From Plectrocnemia conspersa (lineage: Eukaryota > Arthropoda > Insecta > Trichoptera > Polycentropodidae): a stretch of 64,000 nt of DNA. A program made the position numbers and the translations under genes. The notes below the pieces were generated by a model. The model searched no databases. It worked only from the letters and a program-made list of their open reading frames with translations, and was not told where the DNA came from. Where the stretch lies: the NCBI GenBank assembly GCA_009617715.1, contig VTFK01000220.1:372001-436000 (forward strand). Reading direction: 5' to 3'. Below, in pieces: positions 22,550 through 35,489 of the stretch; positions within the stretch are counted from its first letter, which is position 1; the number at the start of each line of letters is the position of its first letter.

Positions 22550-22920
22550 ATTATAATTGCAGTTGAATACAGATACAATGAAGAAAGCCTTGCGCATCGG
22601 AAGCAGTCATTATTTTTTTCTCAACCCTCGTTGGGGTTTGCCAGCTTTAAGTATGCGATTAAACTCTGCGATGAATTTAAGTAATTGCGAATTCGAAGCT
22701 TTACGGATTCATAAAAAGCTCATTACGGCGTCGTGCTTCATTTTTTACTGCCGCTAACACGGATTACGGCATAAATAAACCGGAAATAAAACGGTCTGAA
22801 AGAACCGACACCGGATCTCGTCTCGTAGAAAATTTGCTTCTCTTCTTGTACATCCATATTTTTTATTATATTAATTATTCTCTCAATTTTCAGAGAGATT
22901 GCTCATTTCCTTACAATGAA
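22550..22920. promoter_or_regulatory. candidate cis-regulatory island 10
   Basis: GC-richer, with CTTGCGCATCGGAAGCAG, CGCTAACACGGATTACGGC and GACACCGGATCTCGTCTCG. The AATAAACCGGAAATAAAACG word resembles AATAAAACCGGCAATAAAAC in the island at 51.2 kb. The 66-codon plus ORF is unremarkable. Confidence 0.37.
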
Positions 22921-23554
22921 CGCGATGGTATTTTGTAGCTAAATATTTTTTGCTTGATAAATTTACAAATACAACGAACGTTTATTATCTTAAATATTAG
23001 ATATTTTTCGGTGTTTCGCTATTGTAGATTTTCCGATTGGATAGATTATGTTTGTCGCCTAAATTAACATTTGTTAACAATGCGTCGAAACAAGATAAAA
23101 TATGCGATGAGATAAGAAGAAAATTACGCAAATGAAAAAGCCGACAAAAAATGTAAAAAGTAATCTATGTATTGTAGAATTATTGATAATTCTGTTGCTA
23201 TGATATATTTTGCAGATACGGAACAATTTTATTAGCAATACTTTTTTTGACGTAAAGATACACATGTTTTTCGACACTTTGTGATAAAATGAATCCTACA
23301 CAGTTGCAAAATAATCGGAAAACGGAAACATGTGATGTGACAACTCGGATTTTAATCATTTAGAACTTGGGCATTATAATAATTGTAAAAGTATACGCTT
23401 ATTATAACTAAATCTTAAATTTAAGATAAAGGCAATATGATTTTTGAAAATTTTAAAAAAAAAAGATTGATTTACTTTTGATTTAATCACATAGATTTAT
23501 TTTTTAATTGAATATAGCAAAGATAGATAATATTAAAAAAATAGTTTCGGTGCA
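22921..23554. other. AT-rich filler
   Basis: No recognisable gene or shared repeat. ORFs here are AT-composition artefacts. Confidence 0.35.
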
Positions 23555-23830
23555 CACCAAAAATAGATGAGCACCATTTCACTTATTTTTTCCAGCTACT
23601 CATAGTTATCGCCAAATAATACATCATTGTGTTACCAAGCTCGTTGGCAAACACAAGAAGCTGGATGGCTCATACAAAAGGAGTGTTTTTAAACCGCAAC
23701 ATGCTAGAATAAGGGACGCGATCGCGACTCTCTAGGATAATCATTAACTAGATGCTACGCCGAGAATGCATTGAATTGTATCCCAACGCCCAAATTCTAT
23801 CCAACAAAAAGGAGTAAAGAGAGTAAAATT
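23555..23830 (+). mobile_element. family B repeat, copy B3
   Basis: Shares CCAGCTACTCATAGTTATCG, CAAGCTCGTTGGCAAAC, AAGCTGGATGGCTCATAC, GGGACGCGATCGCGACTCTC and GAATTGTATCCCAACGCC with the other copies. Its length and boundaries agree with B4. No intact ORF. Confidence 0.75.
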
Positions 23831-24375
23831 TTATATATAAATATAATTTTATTATTTATACTTAAAAAATATATAAATATAATCTGGAACACAATACTAA
23901 TTATAATTCAACACTAAACATACTTTTTTTAATACTAGTCTATTTTTTTTTAAAAACATTGTTTTATGCATATCATCACGTGCTCAATGATAGGTCGGTT
24001 GCCCTGAGGGGTGTAACGATATGTATAATTACACAAGGCATAATTTTTTTTTTTTTTTTGAGCAATAGTTTTGGTATTAATATATTATTGTCCCTATCAC
24101 TATTGTTATTTATTTAAAAAAAAGGTTTTATTCATTTTAGTTCAACTTTTTTTTTTAGCAACTGCTTGAATTTGTTTTGTGTATGTTATCAAGTATGACA
24201 TTTTATGATATTGCCCCATTTCATGAGAAATTGTTAAATTATCATGTTGGATGAAAAAGGGATTATTTTTAGCATAATAGCTTAAAGCTATATTTGCAAT
24301 TTCAAAAATCTGACTTGCAAAGATGAATATATTGGAACGTTTTTTATTTATTCAATTTTTTTTTATTATTAAATC
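23831..24375. other. AT-rich filler
   Basis: Long T runs (for example around 24045-24060) and A runs. Nothing recognised. Confidence 0.35.
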
Positions 24376-24600
24376 TCCAATTGTAACCTGGCAGGCATAA
24401 GCCCAATGCGTTACAACGTAGTAAATCTGGCGAAACTGAGTAAGTTAATCAGGTATAATGAATACCTACAAGTGAGTATTTACCACCAGAGTGAATGTCT
24501 GGGAATCGATGACATCTATATTAATATTTATAAATTATTAAGTATAATATAATTTATAACCAATAGATGTCACTGTAGTTGGGCCGGATTTTTATTTTTT
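24376..24600 (-). repeat. family S element, copy S4
   Basis: Starts GTAACCTGGCAGGCATAAGC, has CCCAATGCGTTACAACG, and ends ATAGATGTCACTGTAGTTGG. The inverted arms TGACATCTAT (24510-24519) and ATAGATGTCA (24563-24572) are conserved as in S3. About 200 bp match S3. Confidence 0.75.
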
Positions 24601-25389
24601 ATAAATAAAAAATTACAATAGTATCGTATTGCCCCATTTTACTTATTGTTCGACAATATTAGATATGTTTAATAAATTAGATAAGCAAATGTTGCAAAAA
24701 TGATAAAATATGGCAATGAGAGTAGTCTTAAATAAAAATAGATTTACTAGTTGTGGAAAAATGATTGTTGGATTGGAATGGTTAAATGTTAAATAAATAT
24801 TGAAGATGAATGTTTTAGTATTTATATATAATAAATAATATGTTACCAGAGCGTTTTAATAGGTATTTAATAATAAATAAAGCTGTACATAAATTTAATA
24901 CTAGAAATAAAGAAAATTTAAAGATAGGTATAAGAAATCAAGTACGGTGAGGGGAATTTGTATAATAATATTCCTAAATGGAATAAAAAAATACCTTCGT
25001 GCATTAACAAATAAATTATTTATTTTCTGTTAATGTTACATAATATATGTATTTTAAGTTAAAATTTATTTGATGTAAAAATTAGCTATTAACATAAATA
25101 AAAAAATAAATATCTAGAAAGGGTTTTTTGTGGTGAATTCTTAGCAGCTATTGTGAAATTCTGAGCCGAAGATTCGTCCCAGATTAATTGCTCTGCTTTA
25201 TGTTTGCAATAAAATAAAACAAACTTTTGATTCGAAATCAGATGCTATTGATCAGATGAAACTGTCGATAGTTGAAAAGTATTTGATTAAATATTTTTTT
25301 TTGACATAATTATATCACAACATGACAATTTTAAATCTTCGCCATAATAACAAAGGATTAGAGGAATATTTAAACGTTCAAAATATGTA
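24601..25389. other. AT-rich filler
   Basis: AT-rich. No gene, repeat or structured motif recognised. Confidence 0.35.
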
Positions 25390-25960
25390 CTGTGCCAGCT
25401 TTTATTTTAGTGTGTGTGAGAGCTCAACTCATTGAAGCTACATATTTTGATAACAATCCAATCAATCCAAGTCACTTTCGCTCTCATTCGCTTAGATATC
25501 GATCCATATTTATAGATAGCCAACTATTTTACACCATTTCGCTTCCGAAAGCCGCGAAAATGGCACAGATCCATTCATCTCGCGGCATACAAATACGCTC
25601 GTAAAAACGCGGGCCGTATATTATACAGTTCTTCTCCCCTTTCGGTCTTGTGTTAATAGAGGGTTCCCCCAGTAAATATGCCCATAAATGCCCTGGTGAA
25701 TGATGGCTGTGCAAACAAACAGTGGCTCGAAAAATTGCCCCCAGCCTCTATCATTTAGCTACTCAGCTTAGCGACTTAATTTATTGGCCCGGGGACCACC
25801 TCTATGCGCAAGGACCTGACTTTGGTTGCCGCCTTTCCTAATTATTTATTACCCTAGCCGGTTGCCTCCTGACCGTTCGATCTTATTATATATCGCCACA
25901 TACACACACAAGTATGAGAAAATAATCGATTTTTGTTTATTATTTATTTGTTTTCATTGG
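25390..25960. promoter_or_regulatory. candidate cis-regulatory island 11
   Basis: GC-richer, with CTTCCGAAAGCCGCGAAAAT, AAACGCGGGCCGTATATTAT, GGCCCGGGGACCACCTC and CTAGCCGGTTGCCTCCTGAC. GACCACC near 25795 matches 7 of 9 positions of the Gli/Ci site. Short ORFs on both strands overlap each other and are not credible genes. Confidence 0.38.
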
Positions 25961-26449
25961 GAGAGGAGGCAATAACACGAGTAGTCGGTTGTAAAAATGA
26001 TATACGAGCTTGTATGTTTAAATGTAATTATATTTTATTCGTTGTAGGTATGTAGGCATTTTTTTATTATGTTTATAGTATTGATTAATATTAATAACAA
26101 TAAAAAAAATAGGCAACTCTGATTAAAATGATTCAATCATGTGATAAATGTATATATAAATTTAAAGAGGTGTAGCAATTTGTGTCTTAAAAATATATTT
26201 ATAGGACACAAATTAAAAATAAGTCGTATTATACTGTGCCCATTACAATACTTGTATTTGTTAAGTAAATCTTAAGATATTAAGCACAATTATTATATGT
26301 ACTATTTTATTATATATAGTATTAAATATCATTGTTTTTTTTCTTAAGAATAATAAATAAATATATTATTTCTGTACATATTTATTAAAATGTTACAATA
26401 TTCAAGCACTCCATGCTCCCCTTGTTTAATAATACAACACAACACAATA

Positions 26450-26870
26450 TATCCTTCGACAATTTGTAAATTAATTTCCTCTCACGCGTGCGTGCGTGAA
26501 AGTTAATTAAAACGCAAACTTAAATTCGCGTTTAGTTAATGCGCTCCGCATTTCCGTATATTGGATTATTCTCGAGTTCATTTCACTCCCCAGTTTATCC
26601 TCTGGCTGATCCAATTTAAATAAGTTATCCTCTCGTTTTACTGTGAAGTAGAGGGGGGATATGGGACGTCCCGTTGTCACGGTTGGGATAATATTTACAT
26701 TTTTTTTATACTTATTTTTCGCATGGTCAAAATTGCGGATGCGACTCATAAAACTTAGGGGAACTCTCAATATGATTAAATTTAATAAAAAAATATTTTT
26801 AAGACAGCATCTTGGAACTTCTAAAAAAATTATGATTAAGCGTCTGCCTTTCATGAGAGATAAGCACGTC
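26450..26870. promoter_or_regulatory. candidate cis-regulatory island 12
   Basis: GC-richer, with CTCACGCGTGCGTGCGTGAA, AATTCGCGTTTAGTTAATGC and GGGACGTCCCGTTGTCACGG. A 115-codon minus ORF (26507-26854) and a 93-codon plus ORF (26661-26942) overlap on opposite strands. Neither has a recognisable domain, so neither is called a gene. Confidence 0.33.
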
Positions 26871-26884
26871 TGTGTTTATTTATT

Positions 26885-27130
26885 TTTTTATTACAAATCT
26901 GATAAGCACCATCCCACATATTTTTTTTCAAACTTCTCATAGCTATCGATAAGAACAAGCTCATTGAGAAGCTGAATGGTTCGTGCAAGAGGAGCATTCT
27001 TAAACGCTGACATCCTGGCAAGAATATGGGACGCGATTGCGACTCTCTAAAGCTCGAACATATGCTAGACGCAATGAATTTTATTCCAACGCTTCTATCA
27101 AAATAGCACTCGGATACAAATAATAATATG
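26885..27130 (+). mobile_element. family B repeat, copy B4
   Basis: Shares AACTTCTCATAGCTATCG, AAGCTCATTGAGAAGCTGAA, AACGCTGACATCCTGGCAAG, GGGACGCGATTGCGACTCTC and TTTTATTCCAACGCTTC with other copies. It ends about where the others lose similarity. Confidence 0.75.
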
Positions 27131-27599
27131 ATCCGTACTCTTTCTTGTAAAGATATCTCAGATTTTTTTTAATTATCTTTAATAATAAAGAGTAATTATT
27201 GAAATAATTAATAAAATAAGAATTTGAGATTCAATACATTTTTTAATGAACCATTAAAAATGGACATATCCTATATAAAATATATACATAACGTCAATTG
27301 TATATGAATTTTTTTTCTGGTAAATTTATTACATATATTTAATTTAAGTATGTTATACTACAACATCATACATTAAAAAAATATATTTAATTGCTTTTCA
27401 ATCACATATTTGATCAAAATAATATTAAAAAGCACAAAGTATTTTTTGTAAATATATTTTTTTGTGCACCACAGGATTTTTGGAAAATAATAAAATTTTA
27501 TTTTGTTAAAATTAGGCAAAATAAATAAGCCATTATCATCATCAGTACAGTCTATAAATCATTAGTAACGATTTTGCCAATATAAATTATTTCAATTAT
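27131..27599. other. AT-rich filler
   Basis: Nothing recognised. Confidence 0.35.
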
Positions 27600-28330
27600 A
27601 AAATTTATTTACATTTAATATGACATGAATGACGCATGGCGAGATTAGTAGTCAACTGGAAATGAATATTGAGATAAGCAAAGCCAGCAACCTCTATACG
27701 CTGATAGATCACAAAAAAGCGGAAGTCACAATCTCTGGATGGCTGTCGAGAGGAAGTGCAACATTATGAGAGTTTATCTATCGCAAACTTTGTGTGCGGA
27801 AATGTTTATCTGCCGCGGATTTTTTTTGCAAAATTTTATTAACATTAATTAGGCACTCACATTGTTGACTACATAATAATATTGACCTCTCGCCCACGAC
27901 TGCCGAATGAGATAAATTAAATCCGGTGATTACAATGTTTTATAAATAATGTATCATGATTCATGACACCCATACTAGTTTAGTATAAATTGTAAGTAAG
28001 ACTTATTGTTTTACCATAACTTCAGTAAGCATAATATTAGATCAACACCGTTTAGCTATAAATTAACTTGAGTGTGTCTTTGAGGGACAGTTAGCCTTTC
28101 ATTGTGGAGTGATGGTATATTATAACCATAATTTATTATGTGTATATACAGTCACCGAATTATATCCCCGAGCGAGCATCCGATGCACGCACGCCGCAAT
28201 TGATTAATTTACAAACACCCCTCACACAAGGGGCTATAAAGATTTATGCATCACATTAAGGATAATATGGACAATTCGAGGACAAGACTTTGACCTTTCA
28301 GTATGCATGCGACTTGCACTAAATGACCAT
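27600..28330. promoter_or_regulatory. candidate enhancer with GATA cluster
   Basis: GC-richer over 27600-27930, and again at 28140-28330. Five WGATAR words fall within 244 bp: AGATAA 27672, TGATAG 27702, TTATCT 27774, TTATCT 27806 and AGATAA 27910. A TTAATTAGG homeodomain-type core lies near 27848. GATA factors (Pannier) pattern the Drosophila notum with Iroquois genes, so a GATA-dependent element is plausible. No ORF. Confidence 0.42.
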
Positions 28331-28689
28331 GAATAATTCATATGAACAATTTTTCAGATTTTCATATATGAAAATATATTAAAAAAAACCCTTGCACCCT
28401 CTTTAGAATATTTTTTTAATAACAGAACCACTAAGCGCCACTCTTTGCTATATTTTTAGAATTTAAAGATTTTTTTCGAGATAAGTTTTTATTTTAGATT
28501 TTATTGTGATTGACACGTTTAGATCTCTCCGTGGTTTTGGGTTTGTTTTTACATAGCCAAGACTAACGTGCAACTGAGGAGACTTAACAAGTTAAAATAT
28601 TTTGTAAATTATTACCACAGATGCACTTGATCATAAATATATACAATTGAATAAGTTTTAAGGAAAAAATATATTTTAATATTAAAATT

Positions 28690-29860
28690 CGTGAAATGAA
28701 ACTTGCAATTGCCCAGAGATGTAATATACTTCATTGGTTTTCTACTAAAATTTTTAAATCATGTTAAAAATTAGGTTAAGAACTCATAATTGTATTATTA
28801 TGTTCCAAATTATAACTTTAAAGCAACAATATATTGTATTCATTGTCCAATAAAATTTCTACATTGTAAATTTAACATATTCATTGTATATTTTAATTAG
28901 TTATAAAAATAACTTTATACAAATAAGTTCTTCGGGAATAAAATATATTATCTGCAATCAAAATTTTTGCTCCATAAAAATAAGTTTAAGCTCTAATAAA
29001 TAGCAACAATAGGAAGTGCAACTTTTCACGATTCATAAAAATTATAGCTTTATATAAATTAAGTTTCATTGATAAAATTCATTATTAACAGTAAATATGT
29101 TCAGACCTCATATTATTACTGTAAAATAAGTATATAACAAGTTGTATTTTTAATTTAGCAATATACTATATTTATAGTGCAATAAAATATGTAATTGTTA
29201 CATTATAAATTTATTTTGCAAATACCGATATTTTTAATGAAAAAATTGATTATATACATCACAAATTGAAAATTTTAGGTTTTTGACAGTATGTTTAATT
29301 CTAATTGAAAATCAATTGCACATAGAATAATATGTGGAATAATTACTTGATGAATCTGTCTTTTAAGCCAACAATATAAGAGATTTTTATAAAATTTAAT
29401 ATCAACATTAAAAAATAATTTAATATTGATATTAAAAATATGTTAAGACTTAATAATATTATTATTGTAAAATAAGTAAATATATACTGTATTTATAGTC
29501 TCTGAAATTGCTACATAATAAATATAAATATTAAACAAGTTAAGCTTTATACAAAATAAGTTTTTCAATAAATAAATACAGTATCTGCATTAAAAATTTT
29601 AATTTAAGATTTATAAAAAATTGTTATAACTTTATATAATTATTTATCAATTTTACAAATATGAATATCTTGTATTGCTACTCAATTAGTTTACTGTTAT
29701 GGATTACCCATAATTAGTCATAAAATTATTAACTTTATATAAAATAAACGCTTCTACAAATCTCATTTATATAATATATAACAAACTGAAATTAAAGCAG
29801 TTTGTCTTACTCTAAAATTTATTCCAAATATTCTTATTGTAAATAGTTAAAGAATAAATT
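28690..29860 (+). repeat. diverged AT-rich tandem block, period about 320-340 bp
   Basis: Recurring segments at regular spacing. TATTATTACTGTAAAATAAG-like words lie near 28790, 29112 and 29452. AATATATTGTATTCATTG-like words followed by ACATTxTAAATTT lie near 28830, 29158 and 29486. CTTTATACAAATAAGTTxTTC lies near 28909 and 29544. Divergence is high. No ORFs. Confidence 0.5.
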
Positions 29861-29989
29861 TAGATTTAAAATGAATTTTCTATATTTTCAGGAATTAAAC
29901 ACAATGGTTATATTTTTTATATATATACGAACAATGTCATTATTTGTTGCTACAAAAAAGCTCTTTGTAAAACATGTGAAAAAACGTAT

Positions 29990-30310
29990 GTTACAAACAC
30001 ACATACAGGTATGAAATTCATTGTTAATTGTGACAGAGAGTTAAAGTGTAGCCCACGGGTCAACAACCAACACAGGTTCGGATCCGGTGATTTTTCAAAA
30101 ATAAAAAATAAAATAGCTAAGCGGTTATTCGTGTATTTTCATGTGTATCGGACTGATCACAATCTCTACTACGTACTACATACTACGTATGTATGTATAC
30201 TCGTATACTAGATAAAAATGATCAGTCCAAGCAATAACACGTAATAGGTATAATTTTACGCAATTAAATTTGATAACGTAACAACCCGGCCGCGACGAGT
30301 TCTCAAAGTT
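29990..30310. promoter_or_regulatory. small GC-richer island
   Basis: GTGTAGCCCACGGGTCAAC, GGTTCGGATCCGGTGA and AACAACCCGGCCGCGACG stand out from AT flanks. No ORF of note. It separates two AT-rich repetitive blocks. Confidence 0.28.
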
Positions 30311-30949
30311 TATTTTATTTTTAATCTATCGCAAAATATTCTCAAACATTTTTTATAATATTGATGACTAACATAAATACTATATATATATAACATATAT
30401 AATTTAGAGGCAAATATACTAATATAATGGTTACCCATCATAATTATTTATTTTCTTAAAGTTTGAGAAACTGTGTTTTTCCCGCAAAGGTCGCACATAT
30501 ATGTCGTAAATGCACTCAGTCCACAATTACCACTTGTTTGATTTGCCATTACTGAATTATTATTATGTTGCAATTTTTCCATCGACAAATTATACCAACA
30601 ATTATTATGATAGTGATCCTTGACTCATCTTGACATTGATTGGACATAATCGATTATGGTAAGTAATAAAGTTAATTGATCAACTGTTAGTCTTCCTAAT
30701 GAACGGAAAAATTTAGTAGCTCTATATGGGTAAAAATGTATTTAAAAAATAAAAATGTTTTAAAATGATTTATATTATAATAAATATAATTTTTAATGTT
30801 TCCAGTTTTTCATTTTAAATTTACTAATAAAACATTATGAATTATTTTCTTAGTGCTTTTGCCACATTTTTTTTATTCATTGCCATTAACAGCAACTATT
30901 TTTATAGTACACATATAAGATTTTTTTTTAATTAATAATTAAAACTATA
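30311..30949. other. AT-rich filler with weak GC patch
   Basis: A weak patch at about 30470-30660 (CCCGCAAAGGTCGCACATAT). Otherwise AT-rich with no feature. Confidence 0.3.
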
Positions 30950-32300
30950 GTAATGTGTTCATATAATTTTTGTTCCGTATCTCATTTTTTATAAATTGTA
31001 ATTAATAAAAAAAGAGCAAACTTTACAATATTTGTAATGTGAAATTGCAATTAAATGAGCTTAACTTTTAAGCCAACAATTAACTGTGAATCATTGTAAG
31101 GTAATTAAGTAAATATGAAATTTCATCTAAAAAAATATAATTAGCAACTATTTAATAAATGCGTATTTTTAAAATGCTGATACACTTTATGTTATAGTTT
31201 ATCATTAAAATGACTTTTGCTATTTGTGAAAGCAATTTAGTGATAAGTTAAACATAAATAGCTGAGCAATTTTAAATATCATTTTTATACTAAGAATTTC
31301 ATGTTTTATATGTTTTTAATCCATAATTTAAATATACCATAAAATATGATTTAAAACTTGAAATGTGAAAGTTCAAATATTATTTTTTCTATGTGAAATT
31401 TTTATTAAATGAGTTTATCTTCTAAGCTTTTCTTAACCATTAATCGTTGTATTATTTATTTATTTTTTAATTTATTAAGATTAATATACCTTTTTTACAC
31501 TAAGCAAAGTTTAGCTAAATATACATATAGTATAAACAGAAAAAAACTTATTATTTTAATTTATTTCTTAATGCACGAGTGAGTTTTTTTATTTCATTTA
31601 GGGCATACAAAAAATCCAAGTATTTGTATCTTAACTTTTATCAATTAAAAATAAGAGAAATATACTAAAGCTACTTTTAAATCAATGCACGTTTTTTAAG
31701 TTTTCTTAAGCACTATGTATCATAGCATTTATTTATCAGTTTTAAATATATCATATATGTAATACATTATTTTAAGTATTTTATAAAAGCAATTTTAACT
31801 AATACTATAATTTAATTTCTAAAAACAGAAATAAGTAAGCTATTTTTATAATAAAATTTACTTTATACTTATTTTTTTTAAATCCAATACAATATCAAGA
31901 TTTACTTTTTTATTGCTATAATTTTTTATCTGCATTTCTAATTTTATTTTTAAGTTGTTAAAGCCTAATTATTGTAAATGTAGGACTGCTAATTAACGAA
32001 ATAAACTTTTAAGCAAACTAAGCTTTTTTTAAGCAATTTTTTTCAACTACGTTCTAAATACGTTCTTATTTTTTTAATATAAATGCCTATTGAAGATTTA
32101 CCTAATATTATTTTAATAAATATGACAACATTTTTAATTGGCATTTACTTTTAAAATTTAAGCTTTACTATTGTCTTAATGTGGAATTGCTATTGATTGA
32201 ACTTAACTTTTAAACTAACGATCTTCTATTAATCATAAATAATTATCAATAGTTAAGAACCAAGTATTTTTTTAATATTTTATAAAAGCAATTAATTGAT
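30950..32300 (+). repeat. diverged AT-rich repeat block related to the 29-kb block
   Basis: The segment AATGAGCTTAACTTTTAAGC then CAACAATTAACTG near 31057 recurs in decayed form near 31402, 32000 and 32195. The CTTTTAAGCCAACAAT word also occurs at 29361 in the neighbouring block. Copies are too diverged to fix the period (roughly 200-355 bp between anchors). Confidence 0.38.
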
Positions 32301-32869
32301 ATATATTATGTTGAGTAAAATAAAAATTATATTTACTCCTAAATGCTTTTTTATGTTTAAATAGATATAATATTTATATATAAAGACAATTTCTTATTAT
32401 CGATTAAGTAAATCATCAAATATTATTTTAAATTGTTTTATATTTATAGATAACTATTTTTATACTCAAAATCAAATTTTATATTAATAAGTTTTTGAGA
32501 TAAAACAATAATTAATAAATAACGAGGTTTTGGCAGTTATGAAATGTTTCTAAATACCTACACTAAAACACTAATTGCATTGATATAAATTAAAAAAAAG
32601 TTTTAAGCTGTTTTACTTCCATATTCAAGTACATAAATTGTAAATTTACATCCCATATAAAATTATTTTTCACTCTAAGGACAATTTTAAAGCCTATTCC
32701 ATTTATTAGGTTTTAACATTTAAAATATATTAATTAATTTCAATATATGCTTTGCTATAAATACATAATGTTAAATGCTATTTCTAAATAATTCTTTATA
32801 TAAAAATACAAATTTAATAATAAAAGTCGTACATTCATACACCGATATTTTATTTTAATAATTAAATTA
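32301..32869. other. AT-rich filler
   Basis: Possible weak continuation of the repeat block (TTTTAAGCTGTTTTACTTCC near 32598). Nothing else. Confidence 0.3.
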
Positions 32870-33360
32870 TAAGCTCGGCTTTATTAGGGTTAGATTAATA
32901 ATTTAACCCAATTACACCAGTATCGCACCGCGCTTTATACTTGAGTATAATATTACATTACGGGTATAAACATTCGACTTTAGATGAAATCCACGCATTA
33001 GCTCAACACATTATCTACACGGTATAGTGTTATAAATAGATATGGATAGATAGATAAGCGCTCGTCTATATTGTAGAAAGTAGAACGAAATGGTCTTTGG
33101 TTTGTGCCGACATGTGGTGATTTTTAGTGGACAGATAAGAATCGTTCCTGCGGCGAAATATAGGGGGGGTTCTAGGTTGGTATGTTTTTATCGACAATCA
33201 TCAAAGGGCGCCGAACGTTTACGGGTAAAAATCTCTAATCAAATATTAATCGAGCGATATGAACCAGCAGGACCTTTGTTAACGTACCGAAAAATAATAA
33301 TTTTAGAAATAAATGTCGCGCAACATTGCGTCATTAGTACAACTTAACATTTTTGAGCAG
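32870..33360. promoter_or_regulatory. candidate cis-regulatory island 13
   Basis: GC-richer, with CAGTATCGCACCGCGC, GACATGTGGTGATTTTTAG, CAAAGGGCGCCGAACG and AATGTCGCGCAACATTGCGT. GATA words (AGATAG repeated near 33040-33055, AGATAAG near 33053 and 33135) are frequent. The 85-codon plus ORF is not recognisable. Confidence 0.35.
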
Positions 33361-34479
33361 CTCAGTGGCGATTTAATAATAATATTTTTTTAAACAACCA
33401 CTACTTTTTTTTTTTTGTTAGTTAGTAATATACTCATAAACAATGTTTTGCAATATATATATATATATATTGGTTGAATATATTTTTTAAATTCGTATGG
33501 TTTAATATGAACTTATGGTATCAAATCAATACATATGAACCCACTTATTTTTGTATATGATTAATAAAAAATAAATGCAAGTAAATCATATAAATAAATT
33601 ATCACCTTAGTTGTACAAAAATCTGCGTAAAAAATATTAATAAATATTTTGCAGTGTTAATTTTAATGTAAATTAAGCTATCAAATTTTCTTGAAAAGCG
33701 TATTTTATATATATGTGTAAAATTAAGGCAATGTTTTTTTTTTATATATAAATATTGCAATAAGATCCAATAATATATAAACATCGTTTCTTTAATTTAT
33801 TAATTAAAATATATTGATAATTAAATGCTTATACTATCTATATAATTTAAACTAAGATATAAAAAATATTTTATAAAAACCTTTATGAAGTAATGCACCT
33901 GAAAAATATCAAACAATAATAAGATAATCGTAAAATTTATATATAGTAATTTTTAAAGCCGGTAATAAAGTCCCAAACGAAAAAAATACACATATCGAAC
34001 AGATTTGTTGACACTACAATGATATCAAATAGTGATTTTGAGCCCATAAGCCTTTATCACAATACTTTCATTTGTGTCTGTTAAAATGTATAATGCCCCT
34101 TATCAGAAGCGTGACTCCAACGATTTTTTAACATAAAAAAATAAACAAACCAATAAACTGTTACTCGAATCAAGTCAAATAAATAGTCTGTATCACTTGA
34201 AATAATCATACATTAGCAACAGTGAAATAATAGAGAATTTTCAAAGCCATAAATAATGGTGAATAAATTATATATTTGTTCCAAAAAGTATAAATATTGA
34301 CACACTAATTAAATCTTTAAAATAAATCTTACAAGTAATATTAAAATCTGATAAATATCTAAAATAACTCAATCAAATAATTTGATAATATAAAAATAAA
34401 CCATTGTAAAGTTGACAAAAAATATTCATTTCGATAATTTTAAGTTATATTTGGAAATAAAATTAGAACTTGTTGAATA
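33361..34479. other. AT-rich filler
   Basis: Includes a short AT microsatellite near 33454-33472. No gene or shared repeat. Confidence 0.35.
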
Positions 34480-34820
34480 TGACATAACAAAGAACTCTCT
34501 CGGTTGAACTCTGCAGAAAATTATTCATAGAATATCGGGATGCTTGCACAAATAGTTCAAAGATAAACTTTATTGTCGGCTCGCCAATGTTTGAATTCTC
34601 TCCAAGTGCAATTTCCTAAAGGAACTTCTCAGTTTACACAAGTGCGCTACATTTATCACATAATATGATATGAATATGAATGCTCTACACTAACTTGCAA
34701 TGAATTATTCATGAGAGAGTTTGAATCTGGTTAGAAAAACAATTGAGAATCACTGCAAATTGTCACAATGTCGATAACGGTTCGCAATCTTCACGATACG
34801 GTCGGTAAACATGAATGATA
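34480..34820. promoter_or_regulatory. weak GC-richer island
   Basis: Moderate complexity with CTCTCGGTTGAACTCTGCAG, GTCGGCTCGCCAATG and ATAACGGTTCGCAATC. No ORF. Weak candidate regulatory element. Confidence 0.25.
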
Positions 34821-35489
34821 TGGATGTTCATATAGTATAAAATGTACACATGTATATGTGTCAATGTTTTTATATACAAATATACTTAAGAATAAATTAC
34901 ATAAGCACATATTTTTGTTGAATTATTCAGACATTTACTATATAAAGACTATATTATATATATTTTTTAATACCTATACTGCAATAATTTTATAATATTT
35001 TATTATAATCAATATGGCACTTAATATAATAAAATATTTAATAGAAATGAAATTCATTGTAAGGTTATTGTATTTATAATATTACCTTCAAGTACATTTA
35101 AAATATTACATGCTTTATCGCTGAATAATAATGTATTAATATATCTAAGTTTAATAGTAAAAAAAAAAGTATTTCACGACACGATAAATAATAAAAACAC
35201 GTAATATGACATAGTTTCTGATATAATAAAATTAATACTCGACATGTATTTTATGATTAAATTATTATTATATATATATTATACAAAAATTCAGAGCAAT
35301 AATACTGAACTTATTTTAGTACATATTTTATATTTCTTGCTCTAATAAAATGAAAGTTGTACTTTTTAATGTTTTTTCATTAAGTTAAAAACTGAGATTT
35401 AATTATTAACAAATTGTATATATTTATATGACGATTTTATATTACGATTTTTATCAAAATTATTTGTATTTTATACAAATAAACTAAAT
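34821..35489. other. AT-rich filler
   Basis: Nothing recognised. Confidence 0.35.

Noticed and set aside
26507..26942. 115-codon minus and 93-codon plus overlapping ORFs
   Set aside because: They overlap on opposite strands, and the right part of the plus ORF runs into family B. No recognisable domain.
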